Origin: Rhodobacteraceae bacterium HTCC2150
Lineage (GTDB): Bacteria; Pseudomonadota; Alphaproteobacteria; Rhodobacterales; Rhodobacteraceae
Reading direction: 5' to 3'
Assembly: GCA_000169395.1 (NCBI GenBank)
Contig: AAXZ01000002.1
Location: 1-64,000 of the forward strand
DNA: 64,000 nucleotides
Made by a program: the position numbers and the translations under genes. Within the stretch, counting starts at the first letter, position 1; the number at the start of each line of letters is the position of its first letter. Under the pieces are notes generated by a model. It was not told the origin of the DNA. It saw only the letters and a list, made by a program, of their open reading frames with translations, and ran no database searches. Positions 8,376 to 17,466 of this stretch are shown in pieces.

Positions 8376-9496
8376 AATTTAGCTGCGTCATATCCATAAA
8401 GCCAATCAAGACGTTTAATTCCAACACTTGGCGCAATTTTGTCCGCAGTTCGCAAAACAGTGTGTGCGATTGATCGCTTTACGCCAGACAAATGAAACGC
8501 TGCGGCATTGCGTGAACTGGCAGCAACCACATGGTCAACGCGCAAACTGCGTGCCTTTTGATAGGCTGCAAAGGCATCTGAATTACCCTCAAAACGCGCA
8601 AGACAGGTTGCCAATATCCAAGCATCCTCTAACGCCATATTTGCGCCCTGTGCCATGAAAGGTAACATGGGATGAACCGCATCACCTAACAGGGCCATAT
8701 TCCCAGTATACCACTGTTTTTCAGCAGGAAAATTGTGCAACCCCCAGACAAAACAGTCATCAATACGGCCTAATATTTCGCAAATTTCTGGGGAAAAATC
8801 ATCAAATGCATCGCGCAAATTTTCTGGATCATCCGTCATAGACCAGCCACTGTCAGCCCAGATTGAACGTTCTTGGACCGCAACGATGTTTATCAAATTC
8901 CCTTGCCGCAATGGATAAGTCACCAAGTGCCGTGATGGTGCCAAATGTACGGTCGAGATTGCTGGTAATTCATGCGTGTTTTTTACTGTGGCCCGCCATG
9001 CAACCTGACCCGAAAACGTAGATTTTTCGTCATTGATAAACTTGCTTCTATGTTTAGAGTTCACGCCATCCGCCGCAATCACCACTCGTTTATCAGATGG
9101 CAGCATTTCCACATCATTGCCAAATTGAAACGAAACGCCTGTTGCAAGACAGGCCTGATAAAGCTTTTCAACGAAATCGGCGCGGTGGATCGCATAATGC
9201 CCCGCAGGTTGGCCATGTTTTAACAAATCAAGATGACTAACCAAACGGCCTTGCCGATAATCGCGCAAATTAATTGCAGATGTGCGCATCGTTGTGGCGC
9301 GAATGTCGTCAGCTAAGCCAAGCGCCGCCAATACATTCATGCCATTTGGGCTGATCTGAATGCCTGCCCCAACTTCGTTTAAAGCGCGGGCTTGCTCATA
9401 CACCTGAACCGTCGCGCCCCTTTGGGCGCATGCCAAAGCCACGGCCAAGCCACCAATACCAGCGCCAACAACAGCTATTTCTCGGTTAATAGTCAT
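8372..9496 (-). CDS. FAD-dependent aromatic-type monooxygenase
   Basis: This class A flavoprotein monooxygenase resembles salicylate/6-hydroxynicotinate hydroxylases. The N-terminal Rossmann motif AVVGAGIGGLAVALACAQRG binds FAD, the DG motif VIAADGVNSKHRS is present, and the GD motif GDAVHPMLPFMAQGANMALE completes the fold. I chose MTINREIAVVG at 9496; the frame runs to 9508, but that part coincides with the dksA terminator. The substrate cannot be told; no aromatic-catabolism neighbours are seen. Length (374) is normal for the family. Confidence 0.85.
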   Translation of the reverse strand: MTINREIAVVGAGIGGLAVALACAQRGATVQVYEQARALNEVGAGIQISPNGMNVLAALGLADDIRATTMRTSAINLRDYRQGRLVSHLDLLKHGQPAGHYAIHRADFVEKLYQACLATGVSFQFGNDVEMLPSDKRVVIAADGVNSKHRSKFINDEKSTFSGQVAWRATVKNTHELPAISTVHLAPSRHLVTYPLRQGNLINIVAVQERSIWADSGWSMTDDPENLRDAFDDFSPEICEILGRIDDCFVWGLHNFPAEKQWYTGNMALLGDAVHPMLPFMAQGANMALEDAWILATCLARFEGNSDAFAAYQKARSLRVDHVVAASSRNAAAFHLSGVKRSIAHTVLRTADKIAPSVGIKRLDWLYGYDAAKF

Positions 9497-9502
9497 AAAA
9501 AG

Positions 9503-9534
9503 ATACAAAAAAGCCGGCGCAATAGCACCGGCTT
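9503..9534 (-). terminator. Rho-independent terminator of dksA
   Basis: Read on the minus strand, AAGCCGGTGC, a four-base loop and GCGCCGGCTT are followed by TTTTTT: a textbook terminator, 55 nt after the dksA stop. Its U tract runs to within seven bases of the ATG of the downstream monooxygenase gene (9496), so that gene needs its own promoter or read-through. Confidence 0.88.
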
Positions 9535-9588
9535 ATATGTTGAATCACATGACAAATCTATTAATCCTCCCAGATCAATGGTCTTAAC

Positions 9589-10011
9589 TTAGTCGTCCCT
9601 GTGAACCTTTTCACGGCGCTCGTGGCGCTCTTGTGCCTCAAGGCTCATCGTAGCGATGGGGCGTGCATCCAGACGTTTCAGGGAAATTGGTTCGCCTGTT
9701 TCGTCACAATATCCAAACTCACCTTCATCAACGCGACGCAAAGCTGCGTCAATTTTTGAGATTAGCTTGCGTTGACGATCCCGAGTACGCAATTCAAGTG
9801 CGCGATCAGTTTCCTCGGATGCGCGATCAGCGACATCAGGAATGTTACGCGTGCCATCTTGCAGGCCCTCAATTGTGTCTTTTGAATCAGACAGCAATTC
9901 ATCACGCCAATTCAGCAACTTACGTCGAAAATATTCAGTCTGACGTTCATTCATAAAAGGTTCGTCTTCAGCCGGATGATAATCATCAGGAAGAAAGGAT
10001 TCCGCTTTCAT
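9589..10011 (-). CDS. dksA: RNA polymerase-binding factor DksA
   Basis: DksA binds the RNA polymerase secondary channel and, with ppGpp, tunes stringent-response promoters. The ATG at 10011 (MKAESFLPDDYHPAEDEPFM) follows AAAGGAAATTGTT. The coiled-coil region (NERQTEYFRRKLLNWRDELL onward) and the globular domain ending ARPIATMSLEAQERHERREK are clear. Only one cysteine remains of the zinc-finger quartet (FGYCDETGEPIS), as I recall for other alphaproteobacterial DksA proteins. Length 140. A strong terminator follows. Confidence 0.93.
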   Translation of the reverse strand: MKAESFLPDDYHPAEDEPFMNERQTEYFRRKLLNWRDELLSDSKDTIEGLQDGTRNIPDVADRASEETDRALELRTRDRQRKLISKIDAALRRVDEGEFGYCDETGEPISLKRLDARPIATMSLEAQERHERREKVHRDD

Positions 10012-10201
10012 AACAATTTCCTTTATTTTTGAGCATCTTGGCCGCGGCCTAGTTTGCTCCACTCCTACCCAGTCGCGCCGATGTAACCTGTTATTAAGGG
10101 GTTGTCACTACGTGATAAACAAGAGTTGATGGTTTTGTTTCACCCATTTAAGTTCCGCGCCAAGGTCACACCGTGACAAATTGGAAATTAGGACAAAAAG
10201 A

Positions 10202-11041
10202 ATGAAATTTGCTGGCACCGACTCTTATGTGGCAACCGATGACTTAACCGTGGCGGTAAATGCCGCTGTGACCCTTGAACGCCCATTATTAGTTAAAGGT
10301 GAACCGGGTACAGGTAAAACCGAATTGGCGCGACAAGTTGCTTCTGCCCTAGGTTTGCGGATGATTGAGTGGCATGTGAAATCCACAACAAAGGCGCAAC
10401 AGGGTCTTTATGAATATGATGCGGTTTCACGTCTGCGCGACAGTCAACTTGGTGATGCCAAAGTTGAAGATGTGTCAAACTACATTCGCAAAGGTAAGTT
10501 ATGGCAAGCCTTTGACAGCGATGAACGCGTGGTTTTGTTGATTGACGAAGTCGACAAGGCAGACATCGAATTTCCCAATGATCTGCTGCAAGAATTAGAT
10601 CGCATGGAATTTCACGTCTATGAAACAGGCGAAATGGTTTCTGCCAAACAGCGCCCCATTGTGATCATCACGTCCAACAATGAAAAAGAACTGCCAGACG
10701 CCTTTCTGCGCCGCTGTTTCTTTCACTACATCCGTTTTCCAGAGGCCGATGTTTTGGAAAAGATCGTGGCCGTCCATCACCCCGACATCAAAAGCGAACT
10801 GCTGTCGACCGCCCTAACCCAGTTCTATGAGATTCGCGAAACGCCGGGTCTAAAAAAGAAACCATCGACGTCTGAGGTGCTGGATTGGCTTAAACTTTTG
10901 TTGGCAGAGGATCTAACACCTGAGGACCTTGCCCGCGACGGCGCCAACGCTTTGCCCAAGTTATACGGCGCTTTATTGAAGAATGAGCAGGATGTTCACC
11001 TATTTGAACGTCTGGCATTCATGGCAAGATCCAAGCGATAA
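10202..11041 (+). CDS. MoxR-family AAA+ ATPase
   Basis: A MoxR-type AAA+ ATPase, a class that usually works with a VWA-domain protein as a chaperone for metal-cofactor or complex maturation. The start MKFAGTDSYVA (10202) suits the family. The Walker A motif is GEPGTGKTEL (about 40-49), Walker B is VLLIDEVDKAD (about 107-117) and sensor 1 is PIVIITSNNEKELP. The lid domain follows. The likely partner is the CoxE-like VWA gene at 14717, 3.7 kb downstream on the same strand; in many relatives, as I recall, these genes lie together. Confidence 0.92.
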   Translation: MKFAGTDSYVATDDLTVAVNAAVTLERPLLVKGEPGTGKTELARQVASALGLRMIEWHVKSTTKAQQGLYEYDAVSRLRDSQLGDAKVEDVSNYIRKGKLWQAFDSDERVVLLIDEVDKADIEFPNDLLQELDRMEFHVYETGEMVSAKQRPIVIITSNNEKELPDAFLRRCFFHYIRFPEADVLEKIVAVHHPDIKSELLSTALTQFYEIRETPGLKKKPSTSEVLDWLKLLLAEDLTPEDLARDGANALPKLYGALLKNEQDVHLFERLAFMARSKR

Positions 11042-11477
11042 ATTTTTGAACCAAGTTCAAGTCGGCATACTATGAACAAAGTTTGACACAAATTCGTCCT
11101 TATTTGTGGCAACATTGTAGGCGAAATTACGCTCATAGTTAGTGATTGAGTATGAGTGTGCGAGTGTCGATGTTTCCTGACACGATTAAGCTGCCCTCAG
11201 ATTCCTTACCGGTAATTTTACCGTTCGGCCGATCTGTGGGTTTTTTTCGTGTGCAGGACGCATCGCAGTAACGAGTGGATTGGATGGCGGTGTGTTTTAT
11301 TGCCATCCAGATCTTCTTGTTAAACACCTAACTAACGCGAAAGACGCCCGTCATGGGTCGGTTTTTGGATGAAGTGTTTCAGCTAAGTATGTTGAAACAA
11401 TTAATTTATCCAAATTCTTCATGGCAGGTTATACTGCCCGCTTAGGGAGCAAGCGGTTATTTGGTTAGGGATGTGTT
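11042..11477. other. 436-bp intergenic region with inverted repeats
   Basis: No coding region is convincing here. Visible structures are CGGTAATTTTACCG (about 11208), a self-complementary TTCGGCCGA just after it, then a T7 run, and TGGATGGC/GCCATCCA arms around an 18-base loop near 11280. The T run after two small hairpins could be a terminator; the rest could hold a small RNA or the promoter of the acetyltransferase gene. No known RNA family was recognised. Confidence 0.4.
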
Positions 11478-11957
11478 ATGAGTAAAGAAATTCAACAAAA
11501 TAAGGGAAATAGCGCCCTTATTATCCGCCCATTGGTGGCGGATGACCGCTCGCAATGGGAATCACTTTGGCGGGAATATTTGGCATTTTACGAAACTGAA
11601 TTGCCGCACGAAGTATATGACAGCACTTTTTCGCGCATGTTAAGCGGCAAAGACAGTGAATTTCACTGTAAACTAGCTGTGCTAGATGGACGCCCTGTTG
11701 GCTTGGTCCACTATTTATTTCACAGACACGGTTGGTCCATTGAAAACACTTGTTATTTACAAGATTTATACGCTGATCCGTCTGTGCGTGGCACAGGTGT
11801 TGGACGCGCATTAATTGAGGCTGTCTATAAGGCCGCGGACGAGCACGGTGCCACAAGCACCTACTGGAATACCCAACATTTTAATAAAACGGCGCGGGTT
11901 TTGTATGACCGCATCGCCCAACTGACCCCTTTTCTTAAATATGTTAGACGGAAATAG
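11478..11957 (+). CDS. GNAT-family N-acetyltransferase
   Basis: A GCN5-related acetyltransferase transfers the acetyl group of acetyl-CoA to an amine. The 159 residues carry the acetyl-CoA loop in YADPSVRGTGVGRALIEAVY (about 103-122; pattern RGTGVG), the beta-strand CYLQDLYADP before it and the closing STYWNTQHFNKTARVLYDR typical of family members with small-molecule or protein N-terminal substrates. The substrate is not evident. The DUF2927 lipoprotein gene starts 3 nt after its stop, suggesting co-transcription. Confidence 0.85.
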   Translation: MSKEIQQNKGNSALIIRPLVADDRSQWESLWREYLAFYETELPHEVYDSTFSRMLSGKDSEFHCKLAVLDGRPVGLVHYLFHRHGWSIENTCYLQDLYADPSVRGTGVGRALIEAVYKAADEHGATSTYWNTQHFNKTARVLYDRIAQLTPFLKYVRRK

Positions 11958-11960
11958 TAA

Positions 11961-13334
11961 ATGGTACGTAATTTAATTCTTATTTTGACTTTGGCACTTT
12001 CTGCTTGTGCCGCCTTGCCACCTGTTGATGTGCCCACGCGCAAAGACAGCGGAATTAGCAATTTGCCCGCGATGAAGGTTTTTGGCAATCGATCCCAACC
12101 TGTCACAACCCGTTCAAATGCAACGATCGCGCGTGATTTCATGGATCTTAGCTTTCGCATGGAAAGTGGTAAGGTTCTGCCCACAATGACCCGTTTTGAG
12201 GGGCCTATTTTGGTTGCCCTAAAAGGGGATGCGGCCAGCAATGTCAGTCGCGATCTGGGCATCCTATTAAGCCGCATTCGCAACGAAGCAGGCATTGAAA
12301 TCCGCGAAGTTCGACGCCATGAAACGGCCAATCTGTTGATACAATCGATTTCGCGCGGTGAAATGCAACGCTATGTGCCAACAGCCGCCTGTTTCGTCGT
12401 GCCAAATGTCGTTAGCTGGTCTGATTTCAAGAAGTCACACCGCCGCGCGAACAGTGAATGGGCAAATTTGCAAAAACGTGAAATGGTTTCGATTTTTGTG
12501 CCAAATAACGTCAGCCCTCAAGAGGTGCGCGATTGCTTGCACGAAGAAGTTGCCCAAGCAATCGGTCCCCTAAATGATTTGTATCGTTTGGATGACTCTG
12601 TCTTTAACGATGACAACTTTCATTCTGTTTTGACCGGTTTTGATATGTTGGTTTTACGCGCTTACTATGATCCAGCTCTTAAAAACGGCATGACATTGGC
12701 CAAGGTATCAGCGCGTATTCCGAGTGTTTTGGCGCGGATCAATCCACGTGGACAACGCAACAGTGCCACAGATGATGCACGAACACCGCGTGATTGGATA
12801 AATGCCATTGAAGTGGCGCTGGGACCAAAAGCGGGCGTTACCGCGCGCGTTGATGCAGCGAAACGCGCTGTTATGATCGCCAAAAAATATGGTTGGCGCG
12901 ATAACCGGCTGGCATTCAGCACCTTCGTTTTGGGCCGCGTGTCCATGGGTGTTGCCCCTGAATTATCCACCGCTGCATTCCTAGAGGCATCGGCATACTA
13001 CACCGCCCTGCCAGGAAATGAGCTGCAATCAGCCCACATAAACATGCAACTGGCCGCCAATGCCCTGTCTTCTGGTGACAGCCACGGCGCGATCAAGATT
13101 GTCGATGCCCACATGCCTGCCGCCATTCGCGGTGAAAATGCCGCAGTGATGGCCACGCTTTTGATGATTAAAGCACAGGCATTGTCATTGCAGGGTCGCG
13201 AAAGCGAGGCTCGGATGACGACGCTAGACAGCTTGGGTTGGGCACGATACGGTTTCGGCTCTGACGCGAATGTGCTGGCACGACTGCGTGAAATCTCGGC
13301 CCTGAGCCCAGCAAAAGGAAGTTCTTTGCAATGA
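11961..13334 (+). CDS. DUF2927 lipoprotein
   Basis: This 457-residue protein starts with a lipoprotein-type signal, LILILTLALSACAALPPVD, with a candidate acylated Cys at about 17. The central part (about residues 60-240), with AACFVVPNVVSWSDFKKS, VSIFVPNNVSPQEVRDCLHE and RLDDSVFNDDNFHSVLTGFD, matches what I know of DUF2927, a family of unknown function with protease-like HE residues. The C-terminal third is Ala-rich and helical, possibly TPR-like. It overlaps the next 52-residue gene by 4 nt (ATGA). Confidence 0.8.
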   Translation: MVRNLILILTLALSACAALPPVDVPTRKDSGISNLPAMKVFGNRSQPVTTRSNATIARDFMDLSFRMESGKVLPTMTRFEGPILVALKGDAASNVSRDLGILLSRIRNEAGIEIREVRRHETANLLIQSISRGEMQRYVPTAACFVVPNVVSWSDFKKSHRRANSEWANLQKREMVSIFVPNNVSPQEVRDCLHEEVAQAIGPLNDLYRLDDSVFNDDNFHSVLTGFDMLVLRAYYDPALKNGMTLAKVSARIPSVLARINPRGQRNSATDDARTPRDWINAIEVALGPKAGVTARVDAAKRAVMIAKKYGWRDNRLAFSTFVLGRVSMGVAPELSTAAFLEASAYYTALPGNELQSAHINMQLAANALSSGDSHGAIKIVDAHMPAAIRGENAAVMATLLMIKAQALSLQGRESEARMTTLDSLGWARYGFGSDANVLARLREISALSPAKGSSLQ

Positions 13335-13489
13335 GTACACTAATTGCAGCATTAATCGGCATCGCATGGGGCATTTATCTGGCCCGTTCTCGCGGTGGTG
13401 ACTGGAAAGATGCCGCGCAATACGCCGCCGGTTTTGGCATCTGTTTTGCGCTGGTAGCCATTGTCATATCGGTAATTTTGCTACGCTAG
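13331..13489 (+). CDS. 52-residue membrane protein
   Basis: A short frame begins in the ATGA overlap with the DUF2927 stop. It encodes MSTLIAALIGIAWGIYLARS, a polar GGDWKDAAQYAAG segment, then a second hydrophobic stretch ending VAIVISVILLR. Two membrane spans linked by a charged loop are predicted by eye. Translational coupling supports a real gene. Function unknown; it may anchor or assist the DUF2927 lipoprotein, which is inference. Confidence 0.65.
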   Translation: MSTLIAALIGIAWGIYLARSRGGDWKDAAQYAAGFGICFALVAIVISVILLR

Positions 13490-13642
13490 AATCTGCGCAG
13501 ATCGGCAAGCTCGGGGAAATTTCCCTTAATTTAGCTGCCGTTAGGTAAGATTTTACGCTCAATTTGACAAAGCTGGTTTAAAATCAATAATCTAGGGCGA
13601 CTGACCATATTTCAGCCCGCCCCAGATTTAAGGATTTCCACC

Positions 13643-14665
13643 ATGCCGTTATCTGATTTTCAAGGAACAGACTTTTCGATAATTTCCAGCAGCACGGAAA
13701 TGAATAATCTTGGTACCTATTCGGTAACGGCCGTTACAAGCATAACATTCACAGACGGCGGTGTGGTGTTCACCTTAAGTGGCAGCAACAATCCCGGCCA
13801 CATTTCAATTTTAAATACCGCGTCGGGTTTTTCTATTTCTGAATCTCTGCATACGGACACTTATGTTTTAGAAATAATATCCCCAACTGGCATTGTTTTC
13901 ACAGGATCTGTCACCCTAGCCGGAAGCTTTAGTCTGAGTTCTTCTGGGTATTTGAAAGTTGTAACTTCTGGCACAGGCACAAGTACAGGTGATCTTATTG
14001 GCGATGGTGCCCTTGGTGATAACGGTTCCTTCAGTCACACGTTCTCTGTTGCCGGACAAACCAGTTTTACATTGGAATTTAACGGCCCCGGCATGAAATT
14101 ATATAGTTTAACCGCAAATCTATCCTGTTTTTGCGCGGGAACAAAAATATCCACGCCAAGCGGCGCAAAGGAAGTTGAAAACCTTTCACCTGGCGATAAA
14201 ATCTTACGCGCGGACAACAGTGTTGCAACAGTTCGTTGGTTGGGCAAACAAGACGTCTACCCACGTTTTCAACATCCAGACAAAATAAACCCGATCAAAA
14301 TTTCAGCGGGCGCCTTGGGGGAAAACCTGCCAAAACGCGATCTGATGCTGTCGCCTGATCACGCGATCATGCAGGACGGCACTTTGATAAACGCAAGTGC
14401 ATTGATCAACGGCACCAGCATTCAACAGGTAAAATCGATGCCCAAGGATGGCTTTACCTATTATCACGTTGAAACTGACGACCATGAATTGCTGTTGGCC
14501 GAGGGACTTGCGGCGGAAACATTCATTGATTATGCGACGCGCGATGCATTTGATGGTGAAGGAAATCCAGCCGACTTGATTGATGAGATGCCGTTGCCAC
14601 GCGTTTCATCTGCGCGGGCTTTACCGCCGCAACTTCGTGCCAAGATCAAATCCAACGCCGCCTGA
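13643..14665 (+). CDS. Hint-domain (hedgehog/intein-type) protein 1
   Basis: A 340-residue protein with a C-terminal Hint domain of the type abundant in Rhodobacterales exoproteins. The N-terminal half (1-165) is Ser/Thr/Gly-rich and beta-like. The Hint part begins at about residue 169 with CFCAGTKISTPSGAKEVENL (Cys at the splice-type junction) and includes LSPDHAIM and YYHVETDDHELLLAEGL. It ends IDEMPLPRVSSARALPPQ. No classical signal peptide is seen, so type I secretion is possible. A paralogue sits at 16385 and a relic at 16111. Whether this form autoprocesses is unknown. Confidence 0.85.
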   Translation: MPLSDFQGTDFSIISSSTEMNNLGTYSVTAVTSITFTDGGVVFTLSGSNNPGHISILNTASGFSISESLHTDTYVLEIISPTGIVFTGSVTLAGSFSLSSSGYLKVVTSGTGTSTGDLIGDGALGDNGSFSHTFSVAGQTSFTLEFNGPGMKLYSLTANLSCFCAGTKISTPSGAKEVENLSPGDKILRADNSVATVRWLGKQDVYPRFQHPDKINPIKISAGALGENLPKRDLMLSPDHAIMQDGTLINASALINGTSIQQVKSMPKDGFTYYHVETDDHELLLAEGLAAETFIDYATRDAFDGEGNPADLIDEMPLPRVSSARALPPQLRAKIKSNAA

Positions 14666-14716
14666 CCCCCATCAAAGCCAGTTGTTAAGGCATCGTTTTG
14701 CAGCTATCTCTGCCTC

Positions 14717-15901
14717 ATGTTTATACCATTCTTTGACACCCTAAGACGGGCTGGCGTGCCCGTTTCATTGCGCGAATTTCTGACCTTTCTTGAGGGCATG
14801 TCGGCAGGAATTGCCACCTATGACATCGAGGAATTTTATTTCCTTGCCCGCACCAGCATGGTCAAGGATGAACACAACCTCGACAAATTTGATCGCGCAT
14901 TTTCGCATTCCTTTAAGGGATTGGAAAACATCACCACCGATCAAGTACTTAATGCCGTTGATTTGCCTGAAGAGTGGCTTAAAAAACTGGCCGAAAAGAC
15001 GCTTTCAGCCGAAGAAATGGCCGAGATCGAGGCGATGGGCGGTTTTGACAAACTGATGGAAACCCTGCGCGAGCGACTAAAAGAACAACAAGGTCGTCAC
15101 CAAGGCGGAAGCAAATGGATCGGCACGGCAGGTACCTCACCATTTGGGGCGTATGGCTATAATCCGGAGGGTGTGCGCATCGGCCAAGAAGGCAGCCGTC
15201 ATCAAAAGGCCGTTAAAGTTTGGGACAAACGCGAATTTGCTAATTTGGACGACACCATTGAATTGGGCACCCGCAACATCAAAGTTGCGTTGAAACGCTT
15301 GCGCAATTGGGCACGTGACGGCGCACATGAAGAACTTGATCTTGACGGCACCATCAGGGCCACAGCGGAAAACGGCTATCTGGATGTAAAAACCCGACCA
15401 GAACGGCGCAATGCGGTGAAGGTGCTGTTGTTTTTAGACGTGGGCGGTTCGATGGATCCCTACATTCGTGTGGTTGAGGAATTGTTTTCTGCCGCCAAGA
15501 CCGAATTCAAACATCTGGAATATTTTTACTTTCACAATTGCCTTTATGAGGGTGTTTGGAAAGACAACACGCGGCGCTGGAACGCACAAACGCCGACCCA
15601 TGAGGTTTTGCGGACCTATGGGCCAGATTACAAATGTATCTTTGTCGGTGATGCCTCGATGTCGCCCTACGAGGTGGCCTATAAGGGCGGTGCCAACGAA
15701 CATTGGAACGAGGAATCTGGTGAAGTTTGGTTAAACCGCGCCCGTGAACAATGGCGATCAGCCGTGTGGATCAACCCAATGGAAGAACGCTATTGGCCCT
15801 ATACACAGTCTTGCCAAATGATCCGCCAAATATTTGAGGACCGCATGTATCCTATGAATTTGGCAGGGTTGGAAACGGCGATGAAGGACTTGGGACGTTA
15901 A
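14717..15901 (+). CDS. CoxE-like VWA-domain protein
   Basis: A 394-residue VWA-domain protein of the CoxE type, the expected partner of a MoxR ATPase. The N-terminus MFIPFFDTLRRAGVPVSLRE and the helical region to about 200 are typical. The VWA domain begins at about 232 with KVLLFLDVGGSMDPYIRV, whose DxGGS replaces the canonical MIDAS DxSxS, as I recall for this subfamily; CIFVGDASMSPYE carries a second MIDAS-like part. It starts 51 nt after the Hint gene and lies 3.7 kb from the MoxR gene. Confidence 0.88.
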   Translation: MFIPFFDTLRRAGVPVSLREFLTFLEGMSAGIATYDIEEFYFLARTSMVKDEHNLDKFDRAFSHSFKGLENITTDQVLNAVDLPEEWLKKLAEKTLSAEEMAEIEAMGGFDKLMETLRERLKEQQGRHQGGSKWIGTAGTSPFGAYGYNPEGVRIGQEGSRHQKAVKVWDKREFANLDDTIELGTRNIKVALKRLRNWARDGAHEELDLDGTIRATAENGYLDVKTRPERRNAVKVLLFLDVGGSMDPYIRVVEELFSAAKTEFKHLEYFYFHNCLYEGVWKDNTRRWNAQTPTHEVLRTYGPDYKCIFVGDASMSPYEVAYKGGANEHWNEESGEVWLNRAREQWRSAVWINPMEERYWPYTQSCQMIRQIFEDRMYPMNLAGLETAMKDLGR

Positions 15902-16110
15902 GGCGCAACATGAAAATTCTGCACGATCTCCAATTAACATAGTCACCCTAAATATCAGTATCTATTATATACGTTTCTAATCAATCGAATTTTCCCATCA
16001 GATTATTGTTCAATAAACTTTGAATTGATGAAAGTAACTGGTGCGGTCTTTGGGACAAGGACAATAACAGTCAAATCGTTCAGTGAATTTTCGGTCCGTT
16101 GCACTAAGTT
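15902..16110. other. AT-rich spacer before Hint relic
   Basis: No gene, terminator or clear promoter is seen between the VWA gene and the Hint remnant. The stretch 15950-16050 is AT-rich and may hold decayed upstream parts of the remnant, but no homology to the intact paralogues is visible by eye before 16111. Confidence 0.4.
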
Positions 16111-16287
16111 AAATCATGCGACAGCGTTGATGGCAAAGGCACTGCAACAGACATAATTCCAGAAATGCCGCTGCCACGCATTTCATCCGCGCGAATATTG
16201 CCTGCCGACCTAAAATCCAAGCTGAACCTCAACGAAATTCACGCGGCTTTGGACGACAATATAGGCGATATCATCACTCGCCCGTGA
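16111..16287 (+). pseudogene. relic of a third Hint-domain gene
   Basis: Reading in the frame from 16111 gives DSVDGKGTATDIIPEMPLPR, then ISSARILPADLKSKL and a tail ending GDIITRP before TGA at 16285. The first 35 residues align with the C-terminus of the intact Hint protein just downstream (DSFDGKGAATDMIPEMPLPR, ISSARMLPDAIKAKL). A stop (TAA, 16105) lies just upstream in frame and no start or Hint core is present. It is the 3' end of a deleted paralogue, pointing to tandem duplication and loss at this site. Confidence 0.85.
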
Positions 16288-16384
16288 GTTGCTAAGCTTA
16301 ATAAATCAAACAATAAATCAGATTTTCATTGAATTTGGTCGCATGAAGGCTATCCTGCACGAAAGTTAACCAAGGATAGCTAGA

Positions 16385-17416
16385 ATGCCATTGAATACCC
16401 CAGAAGTTTTTGAGTTTGATGAAGGTTTTAGCCAATTTGTATCGGCGCCAACAACGCTGACTGTCACAGATAGTGGTATTAACTTTACTTGGTCGGTCAA
16501 CGTAAATGGTCTTGCATTCGCAAGTCATGGCAACACTGGAACCTTTCATTACCTTCATGCCACGGGATCAGGTTCTTCTTTTTCCGCGGTCCTTGGTTTG
16601 GCAAATGCGACGCACCAATTTGTTGGTGGAACATTCAGTTCCTATAAAATCACATTAAACATCGCCAGCATGCACACGACGGGCACCATGGGCACGGGAT
16701 GGCAGATTATTGGCCATACAGCTAGCGGTGGCTCAGCCAACTTTGGCCCAATGATCAGTGGTGCGAATATATTAGGAATAGGTGCGCCGCTAACCTCTAT
16801 ATCGTTTCATTCAACAGTGGGTAGTTTTAACAAATTCAAATTGCTTTCCATTAACGCCGAAGTAAATTGTTTTTGTGCAGGAACATTGATCGCCACGCCA
16901 GAGGGCGACAAAAAGGTTGAGGATTTACAAACCGGCGATCTGGTCACTTTGGCAAATGGTGGCACAACCTCGGTTAATTGGTTGGGTGAACAGGCCATAG
17001 ATGGGCGTCTTAGCAATCCGAAAAAAGTGAACCCAATTTGCATTTCAGCCGGTGCGTTGGGCAATGATCTGCCAAGACGCGATCTTTGGGTTTCACAGGA
17101 TCACGCCATTGAAATTGATGGCTTGTTGGTCAATGCAGGTGCTTTGGTAAACGGCAGTACGATCTATCAAGTGGCAAACATGCCTTTAGATGGTTTCAGC
17201 TATTACCACATCGACACAGGCGCCCATGAATTGTTGTTGGCCGAGGGTGTAGCAGCCGAAAGTTTCATTGATTACGCATCACGCGACAGTTTTGACGGCA
17301 AAGGTGCTGCGACTGACATGATCCCAGAAATGCCACTGCCACGCATTTCGTCCGCACGGATGCTGCCAGACGCGATCAAGGCGAAACTTCGCACGGCCAC
17401 TCCAAAGGTCGCTTGA
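16385..17416 (+). CDS. Hint-domain (hedgehog/intein-type) protein 2
   Basis: A paralogue of the gene at 13643, 343 residues. The N-terminal part is different (MPLNTPEVFEFDEGFSQFVS), rich in Gly/Ser/Thr/His and beta-like. The Hint domain starts at about 162 with CFCAGTLIATPEGDKKVEDL and shares DLWVSQDHAIEI, YYHIDTGAHELLLAEGVAAE and the MPLPRISSARML tail. AAGGA precedes the ATG. As with the first copy, no signal peptide is obvious. N-terminal replacement with a conserved C-terminal Hint module suggests domain shuffling of exported surface proteins. Confidence 0.85.
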   Translation: MPLNTPEVFEFDEGFSQFVSAPTTLTVTDSGINFTWSVNVNGLAFASHGNTGTFHYLHATGSGSSFSAVLGLANATHQFVGGTFSSYKITLNIASMHTTGTMGTGWQIIGHTASGGSANFGPMISGANILGIGAPLTSISFHSTVGSFNKFKLLSINAEVNCFCAGTLIATPEGDKKVEDLQTGDLVTLANGGTTSVNWLGEQAIDGRLSNPKKVNPICISAGALGNDLPRRDLWVSQDHAIEIDGLLVNAGALVNGSTIYQVANMPLDGFSYYHIDTGAHELLLAEGVAAESFIDYASRDSFDGKGAATDMIPEMPLPRISSARMLPDAIKAKLRTATPKVA

Positions 17417-17466
17417 TTTTCCTTTTCCAAGCAGGTCATATCAACTTGCTTGGCGAGGAATGACAA

